Shown here: positions 47,047 to 56,377 of the stretch, one piece after another
Position numbering within the stretch: position 1 is the stretch's first letter
Layout of the letters: each line of letters opens with the position of its first letter
DNA from: JAAYBF01 sp963715445
GTDB taxonomy: Bacteria; Actinomycetota; Thermoleophilia; Solirubrobacterales; Thermoleophilaceae
Direction of reading: 5' to 3'
NCBI GenBank assembly: GCA_963715445.1
Contig: OY970240.1
Coordinates: 1,736,001 to 1,800,000, forward strand
DNA: 64,000 nt
Position numbers and translations under genes: made by a program
The notes under the pieces: generated by a model
Database searches by the model: none
What the model was told of the DNA's origin: nothing
Seen by the model: the letters and a program-made list of their open reading frames with translations, nothing else

Positions 47047-47397
47047 TTGATAGATAGCCGCTTCGCATATGTCGTGGGCAGCGCTCTACTGAGTGGTGCT
47101 GCGTACAACGTTTGGGAAAACCACACAGACATTTGGCCCGCATTGCTCGCCTTCGTGGTGGGGGGCTTCCTGGTGGTGTGTTTCCTTCCTGAATATTGGG
47201 CGCTTGCGCTTTTCGCGTTTCCCTTGGCTGGCAGCGCTACCGCGTTGTTTTGGCGCTTCGCTGAGTTAGATAGCTACGACGTTCAGTTCCCGCTCTATGC
47301 AGTTTTCCTGTGGGGGCTAGCTGCAGGTGTGTGTGCGCTACCGGGAGTCTTGCTCGGCTTGCTTGCTCGCAAGAGATTCGACGGGCAGCCAAAGTGA
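47047..47397 (+). CDS. A3: small membrane protein, probable divergent A-type member
   Basis: 116 aa from a TTG (47047) with GAGGAGG seven to eight bases upstream, the best ribosome site in the island. Four hydrophobic segments in the same layout as A1/A2: VVGSALLSGAAYNVW, IWPALLAFVVGGFLVVCFLP, YWALALFAFPLAGSATALFW and LYAVFLWGLAAGVCALPGVL, ending in a basic tail LLARKRFDGQPK. The DLPEEI motif is not kept, so homology with A1/A2 is inferred from topology and position. Confidence 0.6.
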   Translation: MIDSRFAYVVGSALLSGAAYNVWENHTDIWPALLAFVVGGFLVVCFLPEYWALALFAFPLAGSATALFWRFAELDSYDVQFPLYAVFLWGLAAGVCALPGVLLGLLARKRFDGQPK

Positions 47398-47450
47398 GGA
47401 GTCTGTTGGATCGGTCTTGCGGTGTGGTGCTGTCCTCCTCGGAGGACGCA

Positions 47451-47867
47451 GTGACTAAGAGGCGGCAGAAGGCGGGTAGCGAGCAGGCAGGGGTGAGCGT
47501 TGGGCCTGAGGGCGCGTCGCGTACTTCGAGTCCTAGTCCTGCGCGGTCCGGGACCTTGGCAGCACTATTGGCCATTGAGCTGATCGCGATCATCCTGTTG
47601 AGTCAGCTCGTTGTGGAGTCTTCGCTTCCGAGCGCTTGCAATGAGCCGGCCAGCTCATACAGCTCATCTCAGATATCTGGCTGCGAGTTCCTAGAAGATG
47701 GCGGCTATCACGCTGTTCGGGTGCTTCCGCCTTTGATTGTTCTGGGATTCGCTTGGCTGGCTTATCGGCGGCGTCGGATTCTCCCTCTAGTCGTCGGATT
47801 TGTCGTAGCATTCACGTTTCTGGTGGGTGCGTTGTTGGTCAATCCGAGCGCCTATCCCTGGGTATGA
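47451..47867 (+). CDS. B3: small three-helix membrane protein with Cys-bracketed outer loop
   Basis: 138 aa from GTG 47451 after GGAGG (47441-47445); a GTG at 47394 overlapping the A3 stop (GTGA) would add 19 residues. A polar N-terminus (MTKRRQKAGSEQAGVSVGPE) precedes helix 1 TLAALLAIELIAIILLSQLV. The loop SACNEPASSYSSSQISGC has 14 residues between cysteines, then helix 2 VLPPLIVLGFAWLAY, basic RRRRIL and helix 3 PLVVGFVVAFTFLVGALLV. Stop overlaps L2 by four bases. Confidence 0.6.
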   Translation: MTKRRQKAGSEQAGVSVGPEGASRTSSPSPARSGTLAALLAIELIAIILLSQLVVESSLPSACNEPASSYSSSQISGCEFLEDGGYHAVRVLPPLIVLGFAWLAYRRRRILPLVVGFVVAFTFLVGALLVNPSAYPWV

Positions 47868-48556
47868 CACGGCGATTCGGGCAGGTGCTGTGGCGAGTTG
47901 AGATGGGCGTTTCGCGAGCAAGCGCGGTCGCTCTCACAGCGTCGTTCCTGACCGCTTGCGGGTCCGGCGACGAGGGGGATCCGCCCGCCCGCACGGTGGC
48001 AGACGCACCGGCTCCAACTCAGACAGCGCCGGCTCCGGCCAAAACGGCGGCGCCAGGCGAGGAAGGCGAGCATGTGCTCCCACAGGCCCGAGGTCGGGGT
48101 GCGACAAGAGATGACCCGGACGATCCGCTGAAGGGGCGTAAGGCGGTGCCTGCTCCAGGCGGTGGCGTCTACTACGCACCAATTAAGCCCAGAGGAGAGA
48201 CGGCGGCTCCTTCGAAGGCGTGTGAGTACGGTGGAGACGGCGAGTCTCAACCGCCGAGCCCAGGCCTCCGTGCTGTTCGACTGGGTGAGAGCCGATTTCG
48301 CGTTCGCGTGATCCTCAAGCCAGTTTCCCGGGACTGTGCACCGGAGTTCATCCGACTGGCCTTCGATGTAAACAGCGATTCGCTCGCTCCATCGATGCCC
48401 CTGGCGGGCCCACACATCAAGGTCACGCGCTTTACTCCGTGGCTGGAGGTTTCGGTCCCGGATCGGGCCAGAGACGCTGACGTGCTTTACGCGAGCAGCT
48501 TGATGAGCGATGGGCACTCGAGCGATACCGCAAGCGTTCTGATCGCGGAGGACTGA
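47864..48556 (+). CDS. L2: lipoprotein of the repeated cassette
   Basis: 230 aa from ATG 47864 (ATGA overlap with B3) or 217 from ATG 47903. Signal region ...SRASAVALTASFLTAC with the same lipobox as L1, then the identical linker. The mature domain keeps the L1 skeleton (PPSPGLRAVRLGESRFRVRV, DCAPEFIRLAFDV, LEVSVPDRARDADVLYASSL, VLIAED) and its two cysteines (KACEYGGD, RDCAPEF) but most other residues differ. Last island gene; prfA starts 49 bases later. Confidence 0.7.
   Translation: MTRRFGQVLWRVEMGVSRASAVALTASFLTACGSGDEGDPPARTVADAPAPTQTAPAPAKTAAPGEEGEHVLPQARGRGATRDDPDDPLKGRKAVPAPGGGVYYAPIKPRGETAAPSKACEYGGDGESQPPSPGLRAVRLGESRFRVRVILKPVSRDCAPEFIRLAFDVNSDSLAPSMPLAGPHIKVTRFTPWLEVSVPDRARDADVLYASSLMSDGHSSDTASVLIAED
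47937..48058 (+). repeat. 122-base exact direct repeat, copy 2 (inside L2)
   Basis: Second copy of the block at 46388-46509. The sequences on both sides differ between the two genes, so the identity is local and not the trace of one recent whole-gene duplication. Confidence 0.95.
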
Positions 48557-48605
48557 ACGCCGATTCCCTCAGTCCTGCGCGGGCGGCGAGTACCCTGCGG
48601 GTCGG

Positions 48606-49660
<1,055 letters not shown>

Positions 49661-49661
<1 letters not shown>

Positions 49662-50470
49662 TGCCCGTGGCGGCGATGACCGTGCGCGATGCGGTCGGCG
49701 CGGCCGTGGATGCGCTCACGGCCGCCGGCTGCGAGACCCCGCAGCTCGATGCGGAGCTCCTGATCGCCGATGCGCTCGGGGTCGATCGCGGAGCGCTGGT
49801 GGTGGACCCGGCGATGGAGATCCCGCCGTCCGCCGCGCGCACGATCGGCGAGCGCATCCGCCGTCGCGTGCAGCGCGAGCCGGTCGCCTACATCCTCGGC
49901 CGGAAGGGGTTTCGCCACATCGAGCTGGAGGTGGACTCCAGGGTGCTGATCCCCCGGCCGGAGACGGAGCTGCTGGTGGAGTTGGCGCTCGGGCTTCCGG
50001 AGGGAGCGCGGGTCCACGACGTGGGCACCGGCAGCGGCGCGATCGCACTGGCTCTGCTGGACGAGCGGCCGGACCTGCGCGTGTCCGCCTCCGACGCGTC
50101 GCCGGACGCCGTCGAGGTCGCGCGGGCGAACGCCGTCCGACTCGGCCTGGGCCTGGAGCTGTCGGTTGCCCGCGGACTGCCGGCGGGCGACTACGACCTC
50201 GTCCTCGCGAACCTCCCGTACGTCACCGAGGCGGAGATGGGCGCGCTGCAGCCCGAGATCGGGCGCTTCGAGCCGCACCAGGCGCTCGTGTCGGGGGAGG
50301 ACGGCCTGGATGCGATCCGCGAGCTGATCGGGCAGGCGCCGTCCGGCCTGCGCCTGGCGCTGGAGCATGCGCCCGGCCAGGCGGCCGCCGTGCGCGAGAT
50401 GCTGAGCGGCGCGGAGACCCACCGAGACCTCTCCGGTCGTGAGCGCGTGACCACCGGAGAGGCGCCGTGA
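49661..50470 (+). CDS. prmC: Release factor glutamine methyltransferase
   Basis: 269 aa SAM-dependent enzyme that methylates the GGQ glutamine of release factors. Helical N-terminal domain (about 1-85), motif I VHDVGTGSGAIALALLDERP, and the target-binding motif as LANLPYVTEAEMG, where NLPY takes the place of the classic NPPY. GTG of the next gene overlaps its stop by four bases. Order prfA-prmC-ywlC is ancestral in Gram-positives. Confidence 0.93.
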
Positions 50471-51075
50471 GCCAGGGCGACGTAGAGGCCTTCGAGCGCT
50501 GCATCGAGGCCGGCGGCATCGCGCTGTTCCCCGCCGACACCGTGTACGGGCTGGCGGCCGATCCGGAGTCCGAGGACAGCGTCCGCAGGCTCTACGAGCT
50601 GAAGGGCCGAGGGGCTGAGATGCCGAGCGCGGTGATGTTCTTCGCGCTCGATGCGGCGCTCGCGGCGCTGCCCGAGCTGGGGCCGCGGACCCGGGCGGCC
50701 CTCGAGCGGCTCCTGCCCGGCCCGCTCACGCTCGTCCTGCCCAACCCCTCGCGCCGCTTCCCGCTCGCCTGCGGGCCGCATCCCGAGCAGCTCGGCATCC
50801 GCGTGCCCGCCTTCCGGGACGCGCTCGAGCCGCTGTCCGCGATCGCCTGCCCGGTGCTCCAGTCGAGCGCGAACCACCACGGAGGCGACGATCCACGCCG
50901 CTTGGAGGACGTGCCGGGGGAGATCCGCGCGGGTGTCGACCTGGCGCTCGACGGCGGCGAGCTGCCGGGAGTCCCGTCCACGGTCGTGGACCTCACCGCT
51001 TACGAGCAGGACGGCCGGCACACGGTGCTCCGCGAGGGAGCCGTGCCCGCTGCGGACCTGGCGCGGTCGCTGTAG
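50467..51075 (+). CDS. L-threonylcarbamoyladenylate synthase (Sua5/YwlC/TsaC)
   Basis: 202 aa YrdC-domain protein that makes threonylcarbamoyl-AMP for the t6A37 tRNA modification. GGIALFPADTVYGLAADPES and YELKGRGAEMPSAVMF are family text, followed by LLPGPLTLVLPNPSRRFPLA and PSTVVDLT. No C-terminal Sua5 domain, so it is the short TsaC-like form. GTG start inside the prmC stop. Confidence 0.94.
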   Translation: MSQGDVEAFERCIEAGGIALFPADTVYGLAADPESEDSVRRLYELKGRGAEMPSAVMFFALDAALAALPELGPRTRAALERLLPGPLTLVLPNPSRRFPLACGPHPEQLGIRVPAFRDALEPLSAIACPVLQSSANHHGGDDPRRLEDVPGEIRAGVDLALDGGELPGVPSTVVDLTAYEQDGRHTVLREGAVPAADLARSL

Positions 51076-51089
51076 GGGACCTTGGTACC

Positions 51090-52388
51090 TTGGCGAACGT
51101 GAGCGATCTGAGCCCCGACTACTTCTCCAAGCCCGTCTCCGAGGTCGATCCCGAGATAGCCGCGGTGCTCGAGGACGAGCTCCGCCGGCAGGGGGAGACG
51201 CTGGAGATGATCGCCTCCGAGAACTTCGTTCCGCAGGCGGTTCTCGACTGCCAGGGCTCGGTCCTGACCAACAAGTACGCCGAGGGCTATCCGGGCAAGC
51301 GCTACTACGGCGGCTGCGAGCACGTCGACGTGGCCGAGCAGCTGGCGATCGACCGGGCGAAGAGCCTCTTCGGAGCCGAGCACGTGAACGTCCAGCCCCA
51401 CTCGGGAGCCCAGGCGAACGCCGCCGCCTACCACGCGCTGATCGAGCCGGGCGACCGCATCTTCGGCATGAAGCTCGATCACGGCGGCCACCTGACCCAC
51501 GGCATGAAGATCAACTTCTCCGGCCGCCTGTACGACGTAGTGGCCTACGGGGTGAGGGACACCGACTCGCGCGTGGACATGGATGCGCTGCAGCGCCTCG
51601 CCGAGGAGTTCCGCCCCAAGCTGATCGTGGCCGGGTGGTCGGCGTATCCGCGCCAGCTCGACTTCGAGCTCTTCCGTCAGATCGCCGACTCGGTGGGTGC
51701 CTACCTGATGGTCGACATGGCGCACTTCGCCGGCCTCGTCGCGGCGGGCGAGCACCCCAGCCCGGTGCCCCACGCGGACATCGTCACCACCACCGTGCAC
51801 AAGACGCTCGGCGGCCCGCGCTCGGGGCTGATCCTGAGCCGCGAGGAGCACGCGAAGAAGGTCAACTCGGCGGTCTTCCCCGGCCAGCAGGGCGGCCCGC
51901 TGATGCACGTCGTGGCCGCCAAGGCCGTCGCGTTCAAGATCGCCCAGTCGGACCTGTTCCGCGAGCGCCAGCGGCGCACTCGCGAAGGCGCAGCCGTGAT
52001 CGCCGAGGAGCTGCTGGGCGCCGGCATCGACGTGCTGACCGGCGGCACCGACGTGCACCTCGTGCCGGTGGACCTGCGCAACTCAGAGATCGACGGCCAG
52101 CAGGGCGAGGACAGGCTCGACGCGATCGGCATCACCGCCAACCGCAACGCGGTTCCCAACGACCCGCGGCCGCCGGCCGTCTCTTCGGGCCTGCGGGTCG
52201 GCACCCCGGCGCTCGCCACCCGCGGCTTCCAGGTCGAGGACTTCCGCGAGGTCGGCAAGGTGATCGCCGAGGCGCTCAAGGGCGACTTCACCGATGCCCG
52301 TCGCGCCGACCTCTCTGAGCGCACGCGGGCGCTCGCCGAGCGCTACCCGCTCTACTCGCACCTTTCCAAGCCCGTCGCGGCTGTCTAG
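51090..52388 (+). CDS. glyA: Serine hydroxymethyltransferase
   Basis: 432 aa (TTG 51090; GTG 51099 gives 429). PLP enzyme that makes glycine and methylene-THF from serine. LEMIASENFVPQAVLDCQGS, TNKYAEGYPGKRYYGG and the PLP lysine in VTTTVHKTLGGPRSGLIL are intact. Follows ywlC after 14 bases, keeping the old synteny glyA near the atp operon. Confidence 0.96.
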   Translation: MANVSDLSPDYFSKPVSEVDPEIAAVLEDELRRQGETLEMIASENFVPQAVLDCQGSVLTNKYAEGYPGKRYYGGCEHVDVAEQLAIDRAKSLFGAEHVNVQPHSGAQANAAAYHALIEPGDRIFGMKLDHGGHLTHGMKINFSGRLYDVVAYGVRDTDSRVDMDALQRLAEEFRPKLIVAGWSAYPRQLDFELFRQIADSVGAYLMVDMAHFAGLVAAGEHPSPVPHADIVTTTVHKTLGGPRSGLILSREEHAKKVNSAVFPGQQGGPLMHVVAAKAVAFKIAQSDLFRERQRRTREGAAVIAEELLGAGIDVLTGGTDVHLVPVDLRNSEIDGQQGEDRLDAIGITANRNAVPNDPRPPAVSSGLRVGTPALATRGFQVEDFREVGKVIAEALKGDFTDARRADLSERTRALAERYPLYSHLSKPVAAV

Positions 52389-52398
52389 GGTTAGGGGC

Positions 52399-53079
52399 AT
52401 GCCGCAGGCTGCCCCACGCTTCGACGTCGAGCAGGCGATCCTCAGTCGCCCGCAGTGGCGCGGCGTTACGCACCAGTGGGCCTTCTTCATCTCCCTGGTG
52501 CTCGGAGTGGTGCTCGTGGTGACCGCCCCGCCAGGGCGGGGCACCCTCGCGGCCGCCATCTACGCGGGCTGCGTTGCGCTGCTGTTCGGCACCAGCGCGC
52601 TCTACCACCGCGTCACCTGGCGCACGGCCGGCGCCCGCCGCTGGATGCGCCGTCTCGACCACTCGGCGATCTTCCTGCTGATCGCGGGCACCTACACGCC
52701 CTTCGCCCTGCTCGTGCTCGACGGCCGCCTCGCCGACGTGGTCCTCGCCGTCATCTGGGTCGGCGCGCTCGGCGGCATCGCGCTCAAGATGCTCTGGATC
52801 GACGCGCCGAAGTGGCTCGCCGCACTCATCTACGTCCTGCTCGGCTGGGCGGCCGTCGCCACCATTCCCGACCTCTTCGCCGAGGTGGGCATCGCCGCCT
52901 CGGTGATGGTGGCCGTGGGCGGCGCTCTCTACACCGCCGGCGCGGTCGTCTACGCCATGCGCCGCCCGGATCCCATCCCCACGGTCTTTGGGTACCACGA
53001 GGTCTTCCACGTGCTCGTGATCGTGGCGGCGGCGCTGCAGTACGCCGTCATCGCCTTCTGGGTCCTCCCTCAGGCCTGA
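52399..53079 (+). CDS. Hemolysin III/TrhA-family membrane protein (PAQR fold)
   Basis: 226 aa, seven helices. GTSALYHRVTWRTAGARRWM (SxxxH), DHSAIFLLIAGTYTPF (D and H) and FGYHEVFHVLVIVAAALQY (HxxxH) hold the zinc-site residues of the family. In other bacteria TrhA affects membrane energetics and fluidity; haemolysis is not implied. 10 bases after glyA. Confidence 0.9.
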   Translation: MPQAAPRFDVEQAILSRPQWRGVTHQWAFFISLVLGVVLVVTAPPGRGTLAAAIYAGCVALLFGTSALYHRVTWRTAGARRWMRRLDHSAIFLLIAGTYTPFALLVLDGRLADVVLAVIWVGALGGIALKMLWIDAPKWLAALIYVLLGWAAVATIPDLFAEVGIAASVMVAVGGALYTAGAVVYAMRRPDPIPTVFGYHEVFHVLVIVAAALQYAVIAFWVLPQA

Positions 53080-53111
53080 GCGGCGGGCGCCTGGCGGTGT
53101 CATCGGTCGCT

Positions 53112-53129
53112 CGTGTGCTGGCGCACACG
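53112..53129 (+). terminator. GC-rich hairpin after the glyA-trhA unit
   Basis: CGTGTGC-TGGC-GCACACG, a 7-base-pair stem, 32 bases after the trhA stop. Two more imperfect stems follow in the 151-base gap (around CCTGGCCAGG and CAGACCTG...CAGGTTCTG). No T-run. Possible terminator or leader structure of the next gene. Confidence 0.35.
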
Positions 53130-53230
53130 TCGCTCCCTGCTTCCTGGCCAGGCTTGCCTCTCAGACCTGAGCAGGTTCTGTCTGCGGTGTCTCGGTTGCT
53201 CGCCTGCGCCACGGGTAGGCTCCGGATGCG

Positions 53231-54412
53231 ATGAACGACCTCGACGCGCTCTGGGCGTTCCTCGTCGCCGGTGCAGTGGCCGTGGTGCTCACGCCGCTCA
53301 CCGCGCGGCTGGCTCGCAGGGTCGGCGCGATCGTCGTGCCGCGCGAGCGGGACCTCCACGATCAGCCGATGCCCAGGCTGGGCGGCCTGGCGATCTTCGC
53401 GGGGGTGCTCGCGGCCTCTGCGCTGTTCCTGCCGGGCACCCAGGAGATGCGGGGAATCCTCGGCGGGGCGGCGGCGATCACCCTGGTCGGAGCGCTGGAC
53501 GACGCCCGTCCCGGCGGCCTCAACCCGTTCGTCAAGCTCCTCGGGCAGTTCGGCGCCGCGCTGATCCCGGTTCTGTGCGAGGTGCGGGTGGGGAACATCA
53601 CGCTGCCGTTCCTCGACCCGCTCGACCTCGGCGACTGGAGCTATCCGCTGACGCTCATCGGGATCGTCGCGGTGATGAACGTCGTGAACTTCACCGATGG
53701 CGTCGACGGCCTCGCCGCGGGCGTGTGCACCATTGCCGCGGCGACCTTCGCCGTCATCGCGCTCTCGCTCGACAGGGTCGACGCCGGCATCCTCGCCGCG
53801 GCCACCGCGGGTGCGGCCGTCGGCTTCCTGCGCCACAACTTCCATCCGGCGTCGGTCTTCATGGGGGACTCGGGCTCCAACCTGCTGGGGCTCCTGCTCG
53901 CCTGCATCGCGATCCAGGGCGTGTTGAAGACGGCGGCCGTCGTGGCCCTGTTCTTCCCACTGGTGATCCTCGCCGTTCCGGCTGCCGACGCGACCTTCGT
54001 CGTGGCCAAGCGGATCAAGTACCGCCAGCCGGTGTACTCGGCCGACCGATGGCACTTCCACCACCGCTTCGCCAACATCGGCTTCTCCCAGCGGCGCACC
54101 GTCCTCTACCTCTACGCGTGGACGATCTCGCTCGCGATGCTGGCGCTTGCCCTCCGCTTCGTCCCCTACTCCGAGGACGGCGGCTCGCTCAACGTCGGCT
54201 GGGCGCTCGTGATGGTCTGCTTCGGCCTGATCGCCCTCGCGGCGAGCCTGTACCTAGTGCTGGTGCTGGAGATCTTCAAGTTCCGCCGCTTCCGCGAGCG
54301 CCAGCTGCGCCGGGCCGCCGAGCGGGGGGAGGCGCCCCCGCTCTCCGAGCACGAGATCGACGAGGAGATCGAGCGGGAGCTGGAGACCGGCGAGTTCGAC
54401 GCCATCACCTGA
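53231..54412 (+). CDS. Undecaprenyl-phosphate GlcNAc/MurNAc-1-phosphate transferase (WecA/TagO type)
   Basis: 393 aa polyprenyl-phosphate glycosyl-1-phosphate transferase with about 11 helices. RDLHDQPMPRLGGLAIFAGV, NVVNFTDGVDGLAAGVC (DDxxD-like catalytic Asp), SVFMGDSGSNLLGLLL and SADRWHFHHR mark the family and its cytoplasmic loops. Equivalent to mycobacterial rfe in the same synteny position. Starts linkage-unit or lipid-carrier glycan synthesis. The last 60 residues are a charged cytosolic tail. Confidence 0.93.
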   Translation: MNDLDALWAFLVAGAVAVVLTPLTARLARRVGAIVVPRERDLHDQPMPRLGGLAIFAGVLAASALFLPGTQEMRGILGGAAAITLVGALDDARPGGLNPFVKLLGQFGAALIPVLCEVRVGNITLPFLDPLDLGDWSYPLTLIGIVAVMNVVNFTDGVDGLAAGVCTIAAATFAVIALSLDRVDAGILAAATAGAAVGFLRHNFHPASVFMGDSGSNLLGLLLACIAIQGVLKTAAVVALFFPLVILAVPAADATFVVAKRIKYRQPVYSADRWHFHHRFANIGFSQRRTVLYLYAWTISLAMLALALRFVPYSEDGGSLNVGWALVMVCFGLIALAASLYLVLVLEIFKFRRFRERQLRRAAERGEAPPLSEHEIDEEIERELETGEFDAIT

Positions 54413-54437
54413 CCGCTGTCGGCCGACCGGGGCGGTG

Positions 54438-54452
54438 TCCTCTCTGAGAGGA
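54438..54452 (+). promoter_or_regulatory. Inverted repeat in the ABC-F leader
   Basis: TCCTCTC-T-GAGAGGA is a perfect inverted repeat 20 bases before the ATG at 54472. It contains a ribosome-site-like GAGAGGAG, while the actual site near the ATG is a weak AAGGG. Operator or mRNA structure; ABC-F genes in other bacteria are often leader-controlled. Confidence 0.35.
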
Positions 54453-54471
54453 GACCTCTTACGATCAAGGG

Positions 54472-56370
<1,899 letters not shown>

Positions 56371-56377
56371 GCGTGGG

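Larger units (their letters stand above)
44854..48556 (+). other. Variable island: repeated A-B-(L) membrane protein/lipoprotein cassette
   Basis: Eight same-strand genes between the DUF1385 gene and prfA, in the order A1 B1 / A2 B2 L1 / A3 B3 L2. A proteins are 110-124 aa with four hydrophobic segments. B proteins are 114-138 aa with three helices and an outer loop closed by two cysteines. L proteins are lipoproteins. B2/L1 and B3/L2 overlap by four bases. Codons contain more A/T at third positions (for example GTT, CTT, GGT) than in the neighbours. In Mycobacterium and Bacillus nothing like it stands in this place of the rpmE-prfA string. No integrase, transposase or flanking repeat was seen. 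Function unknown; an envelope-located, rapidly evolving system is the plain reading. Confidence 0.7.

Noticed and set aside
44763..48605. The island as an insertion sequence, prophage or integron
   Set aside because: No transposase, integrase, phage gene, terminal inverted repeats or flanking tRNA was found; the only long repeat is the internal 122-base block.
51221..51231. GAAC...GTTC inside glyA as a third LexA box
   Set aside because: The spacing is three bases rather than four and it lies in conserved codons (SENF).
53080..53230. The hairpin-rich gap before the wecA-like gene as a tRNA or structured RNA
   Set aside because: No cloverleaf, T-loop or CCA end could be drawn; the stems are short and separate.
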